A stretch of DNA of 64,000 nt from Cydia pomonella. Lineage: Eukaryota; Arthropoda; Insecta; Lepidoptera; Tortricidae. Of the stretch, positions 1 to 12,289 are shown piece after piece (within the stretch, counting starts at the first letter, position 1; each line of letters begins with the position of its first letter). The notes under the pieces were generated by a model, which ran no database searches, was not told where the DNA came from, and worked only from the letters and a program-made list of their open reading frames with translations. The stretch covers positions 30,605,968-30,669,967 of the forward strand of contig NC_084704.1 of NCBI RefSeq assembly GCF_033807575.1, written 5' to 3'. A program made the translations under genes and the position numbers.

Positions 1-660
1 AATGAAGTAATTAACAAAGAACGAAAAAATACCGTTTTCGTTCCCATACAAAAAATACCGGTTTCCGATCCCTGCTACATACAAAACCTAATCTGTAATG
101 ACGACACAAATACATAGAAAATGACACACATCAAAGACATATCTTGGACACCTCGATCTCTTTTGTGTATGGACGAGTCACAACATGCACCGCCATAGGT
201 ACAGTTGTACCTATGCTTCGGCAGAGGGGAAATAGTACGAATGCTGTCTCCCTTCCCGGAGTTGCTCGAAGAATGGGTCAGGTTCGCAAAAATAAATAAA
301 AAAACTACTTTCTTCCATACAAACCATAATGTCCATAATGTATAGCTTTATTTCGGGTTAAAGATATTTTATTTATCTCAAAAGAAATATTACATTTCAC
401 TTAATGAGATAAGTTGATACATACAAAAAAATATATAGGGAGCGTTAATAGTGATGTAAATTACATATTGTTTTTATTTCTAGTAGGGAATAGTAATAAC
501 AAAATGAATACAATATCACCGCTGACATAAACTACTTAACAGGTAATAATTCCTTGCGATGTTTTTATTCCAAAGTGCGCGATTCTAAAACATGTGGCGG
601 GTAAGCATAGTTTCCTTTGTTACCAAGGTTCGAGGCGATAACGTGTTGCCGTTTGCCAGG
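1..660. other. Intergenic, nothing recognised
   Basis: AT-rich DNA with no convincing exon, no long open frame and no repeat family that recurs elsewhere in the window. Confidence 0.5.
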
Positions 661-667
661 GCCGGAT

Positions 668-904
668 TTAGGTGGCTGAAATATTATCTAAAACATATGT
701 TTTTAGTTTGTATTTGAAAATGTTGAAGGTTGGTGCATTCTTAATATTTGCTGGTAAATTATTGTACATTCGCGCACCCTGATATGTTATATTATTTGTG
801 CCAAAAATTTTTGTTCGTATAAAAGGGAGGGATAACTTATTTGCACTACGAAGGTTTCTCTTGCCGCTTTCCTTATTTGTTCTGAATGTGGTTTGACAGT
901 GCAT
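668..904 (-). pseudogene. C-terminal remnant of a non-LTR retrotransposon RT
   Basis: A 78-residue frame that matches the extreme C-terminus of Jockey/CR1-type RT proteins. The visible block is GARMYNNLPANIKN followed by a short basic helix ending in KTYVL, the usual pattern of a conserved 'gaxxyNxLPxxik' block before the stop. Residues upstream on the same strand (787-1041) continue the homology in a different frame, with QVGTLKCAYERQIKPC, so a frameshift lies near 890-905. No catalytic YADD motif remains. It is a dead, 5'-truncated copy. The clade is inferred from the motif pattern only. Confidence 0.6.
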
Positions 905-1041
905 GGTTTTATTTGACGTTCATAAGCGCATTTTAATGTGCCTACTTGGAAAATATATAAACTATATTTACCTTTAAGATGAATTCTAATTTTAATTGAT
1001 AGGTAACTTGATAAGAAGTGCCAAAAGTGACATTTCATCAA

Positions 1042-2470
1042 CCAAAAACGTCACTTTTGACAGTAACAGATCCGATCCATATCTAATCCAGATCGAATTC
1101 ATATCGGATAATTAAAATTATAATACGCCTGTGTATTAAGTTAGCTTTTTTAAGGAATAGCGTTGGCAATATTACTTTTCCCAGTAGAATCCTGTTAGAG
1201 CGGAAGGTCCATTTTGCAATGTCAGATTATCCTTCAGACGTACTAGACACATGTCTAGATTACTAATGAATCATCAAGGCCAGCTGAAGAACGCCAGTGA
1301 GGTGCTAGCTTAGGGCCCGGACGGCCCGGACAACATTTAATCCGACGGATACAGGCCGTTTGGTAACTCGATACAAAGACACATTCATGTACTTACAATT
1401 GTACTATTATTATTTATTATTAAATTGTTTTATCTTTTTGACTTATATCTTTTTGTAAAGCTATTAGGGAAAGTAGGTCATTGTTTGTCGATGAAGCGGG
1501 CTGAAAGTGATACGTTTCTGCCCAAAGTAAAACTACTTTCCAAATGCGACTTCTATACGACCAATGAAAACTCGGTTCTGAATGGTTTTTTTGTATAAGT
1601 TCCAAAAAAGTGGGAAAAATAGGTTTTTGGCAAAAACTTCAATTTTGGTACAAGCTTTTATTTTAAAAACCTCAAACACAATTGGGTAGCGTTGTTCCAT
1701 CACAGATTTTCTATGGCAACCCACTGTCTCCATCATCAGATCAGCTCGATGGTACCATATAATATTGCATTGTCACCCGACTTACATATGTATGAAAATT
1801 TTCAGCTCAATCGGAAATCCGGAAGTGGGTCAAATTTAGATTTCAAGATTTCATCCACACTAGCATACATACATACTAACAGGGCAAGTTAAATAAAAGC
1901 CTGTAATAATGTTTACTGTGGTGAAAAGCACCCATTCTGACTATTGGTAAAATACCTGGTCAGAAATGGGTGCCTTTCATCCCTTGGTTAACAATCTACT
2001 ATTTGACGCGTGGATTCACACGGTACTGTCGATGCTGATTGTACAGTTTTCCAATCTTTTTTGTAACCCCTTTAAACTTTACATTGGTAGGAATAACAAT
2101 GCCTTGTCCCACCATTTCAAAACGATTATTAATACCGCAAAATCTACGTCGTTTCAACTGACCTCTGTTTACCTTACCTCGGTCTCCCCTACTATGACAT
2201 GTTAATTTTATTATTTATTTTAATCTAATAATAATATAGTAGGGTTATCTTTATTAGTGGATTTGGTAAATAATATGTTGTTGTCTCACATTAATCACTA
2301 CGTTTGTTTGAGGACCAAATAAACCACTGTCGTGTAAACAAAAATAAACTCTTCACAAACAAATCGAATGTTTCCCTTATAAGTAAATACGTACACATAC
2401 ATCAATAGACAAGTATTTACACTTTACCACCAATTAAAGTATCAGACAGACAGTAGACAAGAAAATAGAG
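1042..2470. other. Intergenic, nothing recognised
   Basis: No exon with plausible splice sites and no repeat seen elsewhere in the window. Short open frames here have no recognisable motif and look like chance. Confidence 0.4.
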
Positions 2471-2475
2471 AGCTC

Positions 2476-2612
2476 AACAAGGGGCGGGAGGGGGTTAGGG
2501 TCGGCAACGCGCATGTAACTCCTCTGGAGTTGCAGGCGTACATAGGCTACGGATACTGCTTACCATCAGGCGGGCCGTATGCATGTTTGCCACCGACGTA
2601 GTATTAAAAAAA
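2476..2612 (-). repeat. Lepidopteran SINE-like repeat, family R1
   Basis: Reverse-strand copy of a repeat whose core reads GGCAAACAAGCATACGGCCC, then CGCCTGATGGTAAGCAGTC. Further copies are at 6948, 21451, 37648, 47314, 55409 and 59537, with a decayed one near 51470. It ends in an A-rich run after TACGTCGGTGG-type sequence. I know this block as very common in moth and butterfly genomes. No protein coding. Confidence 0.75.
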
Positions 2613-2630
2613 AATAGAGTAAAAACAATT

Positions 2631-2772
2631 TTGGCAGCGATTTTGATAGCTCAGACGCTGCACGGGTTATATTAAACGTCAAACTTTTATGAAATTATGA
2701 CGTTTACTTGACACTTGCACCGTCTGGGCTATGAAAATCGCTGCCAACTTATCTTGGTCTGACTGTTATATG
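2631..2772. mobile_element. Palindromic MITE-like element, family D
   Basis: The ends are inverted: the left arm begins TTGGCAGCGATTTTGATAGC and the right arm is the complement of TTGGCAGCGATTTTCATAGC. Inner arms around 2690 (GACGTTT/AAACGTC) extend the palindrome. The right side continues into ACTTATCTTGGTCTGAC, which is the outer terminus of a related copy at 30798-30928, so the left outer end appears lost here. No open frame. Confidence 0.7.
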
Positions 2773-2819
2773 GATGGTGTGTAGTGTATGTATGTATACA
2801 AGTATGTAGCATTTCACGG

Positions 2820-2915
2820 ATAAAGGTACCCTCTGGCAGTCAGCGCTGACGCTGTTATTAACGACGTTCCAATACAAATGCGGTGGTAAGTGACAACCGC
2901 TATAAGGTACCTTTA
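2820..2915. repeat. Short inverted repeat
   Basis: Ends ATAAAGGTACC and GGTACCTTTA are inverted around about 95 bp. It is a candidate tiny MITE; only one copy was noticed in the window. Confidence 0.35.
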
Positions 2916-3030
2916 CCTGTGGAACGTCACATTTGATGACTTAGAAAACAATCGCGTCTAGTAATCAATCATTTTTTTGTAACTCATTGACGTATTCTTA
3001 ACATAATAACGCCGTTTAATAAGCTACCAG

Positions 3031-3157
3031 GGTGCCTAGCCAAGGTGCTTGCACTACGATAACGAAGCGCTTTGTGTCTCTCTACTCTTCCTAGACAGTG
3101 ATATTTGCGTTTCGTTCGCTATGGAAACGATTTGCATGTCGACTACGCACCTTGGGC
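3031..3157. mobile_element. Palindromic MITE, family A (divergent copy)
   Basis: Carries the family A interior (TCTCTCTACTCTTCC, then TTTGCGTTTCGTTCGCTA) between imperfect inverted ends GCCTAGCCAAGGTGC and GACTACGCACCTTGG. Better copies lie at 15773, 21066, 22836 and 27832. Confidence 0.55.
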
Positions 3158-3252
3158 GTGTTAAAAAAAAAGCGTTACGATACTTAAGCGCGGAAAAATT
3201 AAACTTCATGTCACGGTTTTACGAAACTCAATTGTTAAATTGCTAATCGTGT

Positions 3253-3325
3253 TTTAGGGTCAAGTAGCCAAACTGGCAAAACGGAACCCTTATAGTTTCG
3301 TCATGTCCGTCTATCCGTATACCAC
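3253..3325 (+). repeat. Fragment of repeat family E
   Basis: Short 5' fragment reading TTAGGGTCAAGTAGCCAAAC, then AAACGGAACCCTTATAG and TCATGTCCGTCT. It matches the start of the long copy at 39936-40832. Confidence 0.6.
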
Positions 3326-3329
3326 AGTA

Positions 3330-4570
3330 ATTTTACTAACTACATATGTTAGGAACATCGAACAGAATAAAGAAAGAACGGAAATAAACATGGATTTTAA
3401 CAGTACCTTGTCAGCGAGATAAAAATTATTTGCGTATCCCTCGTGTAACGGCCTTTTATATCTTCTATGATCTTTTCTTCTACCTCACTAATCAATGTCA
3501 ATCAGTGTACACTTACAACAAATAAAATGTATAAGGCCCGAAGTCGGAAGGGATTCATATTTTAACTTTAAATTAAATTGAATGCAGGCACGATTCGGCC
3601 ACGATTGGCTTTTGTCAAGTAGTATTTTTTCAATATGGAAAAATGACTAAATGCAGTTTTGAAGGTTGGAAATGTTGGAATCCGGTGAATGACAGAACGT
3701 ACCTAAATATGACGTATAATGTTGCTAGATGAAATAATGTATTCCTAAACAACATATAAGGTATATTTTTGTGTAGACTGATAGGTACAGTATGCATGTA
3801 TTTTGTAAGCCACTACTTAGTTTAGAAGTTTAATAAAAAATGTGTGGGGGGGGGTTCACTCCATACATGTAACTAAAACCAAAAAAAAACAGTAAATATA
3901 AAGTATGGTTTGGAGCTTCGATATAACTTTTAAAAAATAATATTAACCTTACTAAGAGCAATAAACGCACAGTTTTTGTACACTATCAGTCTTTATTATT
4001 CATTTGTCTTTCCAACCCATCGCCGTTTGACCGGATTACATGTGTACAGATGTCTCTATCTCTTGTCTCACTCACGCGACGGTGCGTGCGTGATAAATGA
4101 CTTCAGCGGAACCTTCAGAACGTATTTAGCCACACATGGCACGCTATCCAGTGTTACCAACTTGGCAACCAGGTGTTGAATTTAACAACTTTTGTTTGAA
4201 CTCTGCTGGCACTCAAGATTAGCCAAGAGGGGAGTTTCATCTATCAAATTTTAATTATGAAAGAGTGGTTTTAACATCATTTTTACAATAAAAAATACGA
4301 ATTCAATACTTTTTTTTGTAAAACATGAAATTATTTTTTAATTTCATTATTAAAATCGTAGTTTTATTATCTGTATGTCACGTGACCGAAAACGCGGACC
4401 ACCATTTTTTTTATCGTAAGTGACGTCATCATAGCATACAAGTGTTACTCGTAAATTAGTAACAACATTTATGTTTATTTTTTACTGAACTGCTATTATG
4501 TCACAAGAATGGCGGCTGCCATTTTGGCGCGAACCTGTATAGTTTAATTTTTTTTTCGTTTATACTTAAA
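3330..4570. other. Intergenic, nothing recognised
   Basis: AT-rich, with an 11-base G run near 3845. No exon or repeat-family match was found. Confidence 0.4.
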
Positions 4571-5162
4571 CACACCTAACTTGTCAGTAGAAAAAGACGC
4601 GAAATTCAAATTATCTATGGGACGTCAACCCTTCGCGCCTACATCTTTAAAATTTGCCTGCTATTTTTACTGACAAACTAGACGTGCCAGAGTATAGCGA
4701 TATTATTTTCAGAAAATAGAAATACCCGTTTGCTATCGATGCTATAGGTACGAACATTTATAAATACATTAAATAAAATGTAAAATAACCTATTGGCATC
4801 TTTTTTCTCATATATTTCGCAACCAAAAAATGTGCCCACCAAAATTTTTTATTACTTTTCGCCTTCCGTTCAGCATCTTTTAAAATTCCAAGTTGGCAAC
4901 ACTGACGCTATCAAATAAAGAAAAGCTTTCCGTGGACGATTTGCGACGTTACGCGTGATTGCAATTTATTTTGGCGGGCTTCAAGTTCCCCCTTTTTTTA
5001 ACCCATGACATGACCATAAATCATTATTTGGTTTGGAGAGTAGGGACGCAATGGTAAATCGCGGCGTATCAGAAAAGACGGCTAATATAAAAAATTTTGG
5101 CGCGAAGAGCTCCCATAGAAAATTTGTATTTCGCACCTTTTTCTACTGACAAGTTAGGTGTG
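4571..5162. mobile_element. Non-autonomous DNA element with ~65-bp inverted ends
   Basis: The left end starts CACACCTAACTTGTCAGTAG and the right end is its complement (CTACTGACAAGTTAGGTGTG). Homology continues inward for about 65 bp, through the complementary blocks AAAAAGACGCGAAATTCAAA and TTTGTATTTCGCACCTTTTT, to a GGCGCGAAG block. The interior (~450 bp) is AT-rich and has no transposase-like frame. I could not define a clear target duplication. Confidence 0.7.
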
Positions 5163-6060
5163 TGTTCACTATAATATACAACATGCTGTACCAACCTGCC
5201 ATATATTTGCTTGTTACCATGTTCAGCAGTAGAATTCAAAATTATCCTAATATACATGTGTTGTTAGTCAATATGAGGTTTGTTTATTGTTTGTAGCTGT
5301 TTTGTTTGTCAGTTTGAGGGTTGTAATGTAACCTGGACCTATGACGTCATTCTTTGGAGGAATCAAACCATCCGTTTTGTTTTTTATTTTGTACTAAGAA
5401 TCGGTTAATAGTATAAAATTGGAGTTATGTTTTAATGTGTCTATTTCAATGTTCAGACAATATAGAATTATTTGTTTTCATTGCTGTTCCTTCCCCTAGT
5501 TTCTAATTTAATACTAAAAGAAATAAAAAATTGGTACCTACAATTCACAAGCCGGCCCCTAATGCCATTATCATCGTTGATCGATAACAAGTTTTTTCTA
5601 GAAGGAATTGCGTACAGCGTGAAACATAATCCACGCAAACACTATCGTACGAGCGAAAACATAAAATACACACTTTATCCCGTTGCAAAAAGGTTCAAAA
5701 TCAAGCGTACTTTATTCGAAAAAGCGTGTGGGTTAAGACTTGTGTAAATTGAACGGTATAGTCATTGTGGTCCTTGAATTTCTCGGGAAACGTACACCAG
5801 GCGTTATTCGTGATTGGTACAGTCTGCATCAAAAGATAGTGACGGCCAAATTGGCTAAATAGCCACTTAATAATGGCTCATTTAAATAGGTACAGTCAAT
5901 AACCCCATTGTACTTAAACCTTATTGTGCTTATTGTGCGTTATTTTTCTTTGTACATTGCTGTTATATTTCGACAAATGACTTTTTATTGATTGATTTAT
6001 CTATTTAAATACATATTATTATATCGTAATCGTAACACACCTTTAAAATAATAATAATTC
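5163..6060. other. Intergenic, nothing recognised
   Basis: A 91-codon open frame at 5472-5747 has no motif, no codon bias and no obvious splice context, so I do not call it a gene. A GTACAGTCTGCATCAAAAG motif near 5819 resembles the ends of the elements at 36671-36957. Confidence 0.35.
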
Positions 6061-6062
6061 AG

Positions 6063-6290
6063 TCTATATACGTCCCACTGCTGGGCACAGGCCTCCTCTC
6101 ATATGCGAGAGGGTGGGCTATAGACCCCAGTGCGAATTGGGGACTTAACATACACCTTTGAATTTCTTCGCAGATGTAGTGAAGGTTTCCTCACGATATT
6201 TTCCTTCATCATATCTATCAAATGATCCGATAGGGGTAAGTACGTAAGTTCCGAAAAACTCATTGGTATGATCCTGGATTTGAACCTTTG
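6063..6290 (+). repeat. Common lepidopteran interspersed repeat (TE 3' region)
   Basis: Contains the block GTCCCACTGCTGGGCACAGG followed by CCTCCTCTCATATGCGAGAG, then TTTCCTCACGATATTTTCCTTC. I recognise this series as one of the most frequent interspersed repeats in Lepidoptera, probably the 3' part of a retroelement. No coding capacity; the exact family is not assigned. Confidence 0.65.
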
Positions 6291-6599
6291 TTCACAAAAA
6301 TAAAGATGTGTTCCGACCTTCCGACATATTTGGCCACTTTGGCTGTCGCTATGTATTTGATGTTGACATTGGTGACTGTACAGCCGATAAGGGCTCAGTT
6401 CCATATAGTAACATGAGAACTGTCTATGTGTTCCTTTACGAGCTTCTAAGATCTGTATTTTTTGAGATATTCTTACTAATTTCATTATCTATCTTGCATG
6501 TTAACTGTTCTGCACGTCAGGTCAGATCAGATCAGATCAGAGGAAATGGTCAGGTTTTTTCAAACCTTCAAGAAAAGAGCGTATTCCCATCTCAAATGC

Positions 6600-6705
6600 A
6601 GGCAATGCACTTGCAACCTCACTGGTGTTGCAGATGTCCATGGGCGGCGCTTCGCTTACCGTCAGGCGATTGGTCTGCTACTTTGCCTCCTTTATCATAA
6701 AAAAT
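6600..6705 (-). repeat. Lepidopteran SINE-like repeat, divergent
   Basis: Contains GCTTACCGTCAGGCGATTGG, then GCTACTTTGCCTCCTTTATC before an A-rich tail, a layout related to family R1 but a separate subfamily. A (GATCA)n-like run sits just upstream at 6518-6542. Confidence 0.55.
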
Positions 6706-6947
6706 GTTGACTATTTCAAAGCGGCTTTAATTATTTCCGTCAGATTAATGAACTTTAATTAGCTTTTCGTTTAAATTTAGTTTTCAGAGCAGAGCGTGGT
6801 CACCTGGTCATCTAAGCACAGTCATGGATTACATTCGTGGAACTTGTAACCAATATTAATTACACAAATATCAAACATTTAGAAGTAGTCCTAACATTAG
6901 TGCCCGCGCGCCGTATTTTAAGTCGAAAACTGTAGGAGTTTTTTTTT

Positions 6948-7205
6948 ATACTACGTTGGTGGCAAACAAGCATACGGCCCGCCTGATGGTAAGCAGTCAC
7001 CGTAGCCTATGTACGCCTGCAACTCCAGAGGAGTTACATGCGCGTTACCGACCCTAAACCCGCCCCCCCCTAGTTGAGCTCTGGCAACCTAACTCACCGG
7101 CAGGAACACAACACTATGAGTAGGGTCTAGTGTTATTTGGCTGCTGTTTTCTGTAAGGTGGAGGTACTTCCCCAGTTGGGCTCTGCTCTAGATCTGGAAT
7201 GACAT
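6948..7205 (+). repeat. Family R1 repeat, long copy
   Basis: Starts ACTACGTTGGTGGCAAACAA and carries the R1 core. Unlike most copies it continues for about 150 bp (TAGTGTTATTTGGCTGC, GTGGAGGTACTTCCCCAG). The same extension is present in the copy at 37648-37925, so the full-length element is at least 260 bp. Confidence 0.75.
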
Positions 7206-9361
7206 CCACTGACTGTGCCCTACCACACAAAGTGAGATGATATTTACAATGCCCATACCTCTCTTTTGGACGTAGTTTAAGGACGTACCCGGGTCCAAAT
7301 GAAACCTATAGAGCAATTTTCAACTTAAAATACGTGTGACCCGTTTCACCCGTTTTAATATATTTAATATGTCTGTGTCTCACTGAAGTTTTGTTTTGTC
7401 TGATAATTATTCCATTAGTGCAATCAGACTTCACTTACTAGGTTACTTTTTAGTTATGCTAAACGCGATTACTAATTCATTTAGGATGCAGGATTACCTA
7501 AGATGTATCAAATTAACTAATATGTGTGTAGATTAATGTTGTGTGTGTTAGATGCTTTGAGAGTTATCCTTGTAGCGTTTGGAGCCAACTCCGAGCAAGT
7601 TGGTTCAACCCGTGTAAACTCCTTAGCCGAAACTTGAGCACGAATAACTTGGACAACCTAATACTTGCGCTAAATAATAAACTGTCTGCCGCGGGACTGC
7701 TCTGCAGGCAGAGTTAGGAGTTAGGACGCTAGATTTATTATTGGCCAAGCACTAATTCGGTAGAATACGAATTCTCTCTTGGAGAAACTCTTAAAATATT
7801 ATGGACATACCTGAATATTTTTGTAGTAGGTAACTTCTTATGCATTTGCTCTCGAAAAACATCACATAGTGGAGTAAAGTCGTTTTTTTGCTAAATACTA
7901 GACAAGGTAAACGTATTTCAGTATAAAAAATAAATGTAATAAACATTTTATTGTACGAAACAAGGATAGGTAACAGTAGATGAAGAATTGAAAGTACAAA
8001 GCCGAATTTATCCCTATGAGAGATCTGTTCCAGCTAACCTCAATTAATAAAATCTATACGTATGCGTAATACTAATCTTATATCATTACGCGCTATACAA
8101 AATTATATATTTAAATAAATACATTAATAAATATAATGCATGTTATAACCGCACACGCTTTCCTACCTTCTAATTAATATTTCGCCAGAGAGTCATAGTT
8201 TTTCAATTTACGGTGTCTAGCGACGCCACGCCACTGACTGGCACTGCCTCAAATTTCCATAGTATCATGAACGATAGAAAAGTATTTAAATACATAAGTA
8301 TATTTATGTGTTTATTATTTTTATATTTTGTTTATATATAGTAATAAATGTAGTACATATATATTAACTATTTGTAGTATATGTATTGTATTTTGTTATT
8401 TTATTATTATTAATATTTTTGCACCACCCGTTAACTTGATTACGTTCGCCATTTCACTATCTGAAGGTTGTCTGGAAGAGATTGCTGTTTAGCGATAAGT
8501 CCGCCTGTTGTTACCTACATATTTATACCTTTACATAGTTTTACCATTTTTTTGCAGTGTGCAATAAAGCATTTTATTATTATTATTGCTACGGCTGCCT
8601 AATCTAAACCGTTAAATAGGCCATGAAAGTATCCAAAACAATGAAAATTTCGTCGTCTTAGTTACTTGACTCATCATAGCTGAATTAATAAAACGATTGT
8701 ACCGATTCCGATTTAACCTTTTGAACGCTTTATATCATAAACACAAACACCACTACCACACAACAGGGCGCAATCGAGCATGGGTAAACCTTATTCGAAA
8801 GTGTGAAGGTTACTTTGTCAGCGTATGTCATGACATGACACCTATAGTTGTCCTTGGCGCTGTGGGCACTTATAGTAACCACGCCTTTGAAGTTCTCTGA
8901 TGCTGATTGGTAAAATTCAAAATTCAAAAATGTATTCTGCAAGTAGGCCTCAAGGGCTCTTTTAAAAGTCAATGTAACAATTATTACAGTGACATCATAT
9001 AGGGATATGAAAAATACATATTACATAGCAACATTTATAAGCCGGGGTAAGTGGTGGAGAGAGGACTATGATCAGCAGTGTGTGATAAAAGGCTGATATG
9101 ATGATGAACATTTATAAATGCAATAGCCAATAAGTACCTGGGTAAAAATTACATTATCATAAATCATAATCTTAAAACGACATATAAATCGTAACGTACA
9201 TGCTAAATGACATGAAATTCGTTATTGACGGAGTGAAATGCGCTGTCTATGATTTGATGTTTTTTTTAAGTATTTTAGGTATTGTAGCGCCAGTCGCCAC
9301 CTATTTAAGATTTTTTGATGACACTTTTTGGTTCATGGAGATTCCATACCTTACCTCCACC
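7206..9361. other. Intergenic, AT-rich
   Basis: No exon recognised. Around 8905-8970 the sequence TTCAAAATTCAAAAATGTATTC, interrupted and degenerate, resembles the 3' end of a reverse-strand non-LTR element. The stretch 8280-8420 is simple AT-rich sequence. Confidence 0.35.
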
Positions 9362-9867
9362 AAAATCTATGAAGGTCAGAGGCACATATACCCTCCATAA
9401 AGCCTTGCACTTGGGTCTGGCCGGTTAGAACATAGACAAAAGTCTGCAATGTCAATGCTGTCAAAGTCATTGACGCAAAACTATTTTCATTTTCGAAACT
9501 ATCAGTTTTCATATAAAATGATTAAATAACGATTTATGTTGTTGAAATAGATTTATTGATTAATTTTTAAAATTAAAAATTCACCGCACAGTATCTCCGC
9601 TCAAACTCGGTTAAAGTTTAATCCATTGTACTAAACTAAGAAACAACAATTATTTCAAGGTAAGAAATATTTTAATCTATAAATAAAATAAGTGTACTAT
9701 TGCCAAATTCAAATATATAAATTTAATCTTACCACCCTCTTAAGTCGCACGGCCGCCCTATCGCGTCCAAAATTGCAATCTAAATTCATCATAGATGTAA
9801 ATTCTAACATTGTTTTAGCTGGCAATTTAGAACTCTGGTAGCTATTAGCAAGGTTAGTAATTAGGGA
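9362..9867. repeat. Segmental duplication, block A copy 1 (506 bp)
   Basis: First of three copies of a 506-bp block, all exactly the same length, starting AAAATCTATGAAGGTCAGAG and ending TTAGTAATTAGGGA. I noticed a single base difference from copy 2 (G versus A in CCAAAATTGCAATC). It is separated from copy 2 by only 11 bp. On the reverse strand each copy carries a 50-codon open stretch beginning MKTDSFENENSFAS. Confidence 0.9.
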
Positions 9868-9878
9868 ATTTTGTTCAT

Positions 9879-10384
9879 AAAATCTATGAAGGTCAGAGGC
9901 ACATATACCCTCCATAAAGCCTTGCACTTGGGTCTGGCCGGTTAGAACATAGACAAAAGTCTGCAATGTCAATGCTGTCAAAGTCATTGACGCAAAACTA
10001 TTTTCATTTTCGAAACTATCAGTTTTCATATAAAATGATTAAATAACGATTTATGTTGTTGAAATAGATTTATTGATTAATTTTTAAAATTAAAAATTCA
10101 CCGCACAGTATCTCCGCTCAAACTCGGTTAAAGTTTAATCCATTGTACTAAACTAAGAAACAACAATTATTTCAAGGTAAGAAATATTTTAATCTATAAA
10201 TAAAATAAGTGTACTATTGCCAAATTCAAATATATAAATTTAATCTTACCACCCTCTTAAGTCGCACGGCCGCCCTATCGCGTCCAAAATTACAATCTAA
10301 ATTCATCATAGATGTAAATTCTAACATTGTTTTAGCTGGCAATTTAGAACTCTGGTAGCTATTAGCAAGGTTAGTAATTAGGGA
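9879..10384. repeat. Segmental duplication, block A copy 2
   Basis: Tandem copy of 9362-9867. Here block A runs directly into block B. Reading through the tandem junction creates a 106-codon reverse-strand frame (9709-10029) that joins the MKTDSFEN segment of this copy to the SSKLPAKTMLEFTSMMN segment of copy 1. The continuous frame is therefore a product of the duplication. Confidence 0.9.
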
Positions 10385-11543
10385 CATAGGTTATAGTATT
10401 GTTTAAAATGTGACTGTTTTGTTTTAGAGGGTGAACGTGAGCAAAAAATTCTTGGGCGTCATATCATTTCCTTGGAAAGGCTCAAAATCAAAAGGCACGG
10501 ATCCGCCACATAATTGTGACTAGTTGTAGTTTCCCGGTGACCATCAACAAGACCGCTGCACTGAGCTGTGGAGCAGAAAGTGTCCGACAATCGGATAGAT
10601 GTAATAACAACTTTGTCTGTCATATATTCATGTAATTTTTAGTTTTTTGGGCTGATATATGTGATATGATTACAAGTTACACTAATTGCAATTGTGGAGT
10701 AAAATCAGATGTGCCAAAGATCATGTTTTAGATATATAAAAATCTATATTAAATGCAATAAATAGTATATGTATATATATAAAACTGTTTTTATCATGAA
10801 AATTTTAATGACTTCTATTTATTGTTATGAAGGTGATCTGGGAATTAAAACATGCGCTAAAAATAGACGACCTAAACAAAAATAACTCCTTAAAAAAATC
10901 AAAAGATAATCACACGCACAGGATAGGTTAACTATTTGGTACCCACATCAATAATGAACCGAAATTACCGACCTGTGGTCTCATTGAATAAAATTCATAT
11001 AGGTATGTAGATATTATATGGAAGTGTCACAGTTAGTTCAACAAGCCCCGTCCGATACATAAATTTGTATAAAAAATGACTTTTTTCCTGCCTATTGTAT
11101 GTTTTTCGAACGAATTAAGCTCTTTTGATCCTAATATATAGGAATAAAAATATTTATAACTTGATAATAAACTGTATTGTTACCTTTTATATTGAATAAA
11201 CTTTAAAATATAGATATCATTATCTCTTAGGACAAAAGATGCCTGTGATTTTGATTAATATGTAACATAATATTTTTTTATTTGATAAATACTAATTTAA
11301 AAACCTCACCCCAACAAAAACAAAAAATGAAAAAATACAAAAAGAAATTCCGTCGCCGGGATTCGAACCCAGAACCACTAGCTAGAACTGGATCACTACC
11401 TACCAAAACCCGCCAGGCTAAACCGGTTGTCAATTTTAGTACTGAGATACAAAGAGAGCGCCACTAGTATAAACGAACTTTTGAAAGGGGCATTTTTTTG
11501 TATGGAGTTAGCGTTCTTCTCATAGTGAGTATTATATTCTTTG
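10385..11543. repeat. Segmental duplication, block B copy 1
   Basis: An ~1.16-kb block repeated at 12290-13452 with a few substitutions and small indels. On the forward strand a polypyrimidine tract and TTTTGTTTTAG acceptor-like site near 10430 is followed by a short open stretch of about 30 codons. In the frame GEREQKILGRH the one difference between the copies there is silent. It may be the last exon of an unknown gene. A tRNA-like SINE lies near its right end. Confidence 0.85.
11351..11430 (-). repeat. tRNA-derived SINE head (copy in block B1)
   Basis: On the reverse strand, a pol III B-box-like sequence GGTTCGAATCC (11359-11369) follows an A-box-like sequence TAGCCTGGCGG (11410-11420). 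The ~50-bp spacing is near that of a tRNA. No tRNA cloverleaf is intact, so this is a SINE head rather than a tRNA gene. Confidence 0.6.
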
Positions 11544-11783
11544 GACATGACGCTTCATAATTGCGCATGTGTGGTCTGACCTTCTGGAAATAGATACCAG
11601 TTATTAATATAAAAATATTTTGTTACAGCAACATTGCTCCTATCTGACTTTGTCTATTCAACTTTGGGAACAAATAAAATCATTTTTATCAAATATTTTG
11701 ATTTATGTCACACTACCATATGTAAATTATTATTATTTTATATAAATTATTACCTATTTCAGTTTGTCTTTGTCTATGTTCAT
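11544..11783. other. Unique spacer between duplicated units
   Basis: About 240 bp that is not repeated between the end of block B1 and the start of block A3. It ends GTCTATGTTCAT; the last TGTTCAT is shared with the 11-bp joint before copy 2, probably marking the true left end of the duplicated unit. Confidence 0.6.
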
Positions 11784-12289
11784 AAAATCTATGGAGGTCA
11801 GAGGCACATATACCCTCCATAAAGCCTTGCACTTGGGTCTGGCCGGTTAGAACATAGACAAAAGTCTGCAATGTCAATGCTGTCAAAGTCATTGACGCAA
11901 AACTATTTTCATTTTCAAAACTATCAGTTTTCATATAAAATGATTAAATAACGATTTATGTTGTTGAAATAGATTTATTGATTAATTTTTAAAATTAAAA
12001 ATCCACCGCACAGTATCTCCGCTCAGACTCGGTTAAAGTTTAATCCATTGTACTAAACTAAGAAACAACAATTATTTCAAGGTAAGAAATATTTTAATCT
12101 ATAAATAAAATAAGTGTACTATTGCCAAATTCAAATATATAAATTTAATCTTACCACCCTCTAAAGTCGCACGGCCGCCCTATCGCGTCCAAAATTACAA
12201 TCTAAATTCATCATAGATGTAAATTCTAACATTGTTTTAGCTGGCAATTTAGAACTCTGGTAGCTATTAGCAAGGTTAGTAATTAGGGA
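11784..12289. repeat. Segmental duplication, block A copy 3
   Basis: Same 506-bp length as copies 1 and 2, with about half a dozen substitutions from copy 2 (for example GAAGG to GGAGG at the left end, and CTCTTAAG to CTCTAAAG). Together with block B2 it forms a second ~1.67-kb unit. Confidence 0.9.

Noticed and set aside
6099..6700. Overlapping 128- and 130-codon frames on opposite strands
   Set aside because: They run through two recognised lepidopteran repeats and have no family motif.
11351..11430. Possible functional tRNA gene on the reverse strand
   Set aside because: A- and B-box sequences are present but arm pairing is not, and the sequence is part of a repeat.
11282..11467. Frame containing RRDSNPEPLART
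   Set aside because: This is the translation of the tRNA B-box region of the SINE, not a protein gene.
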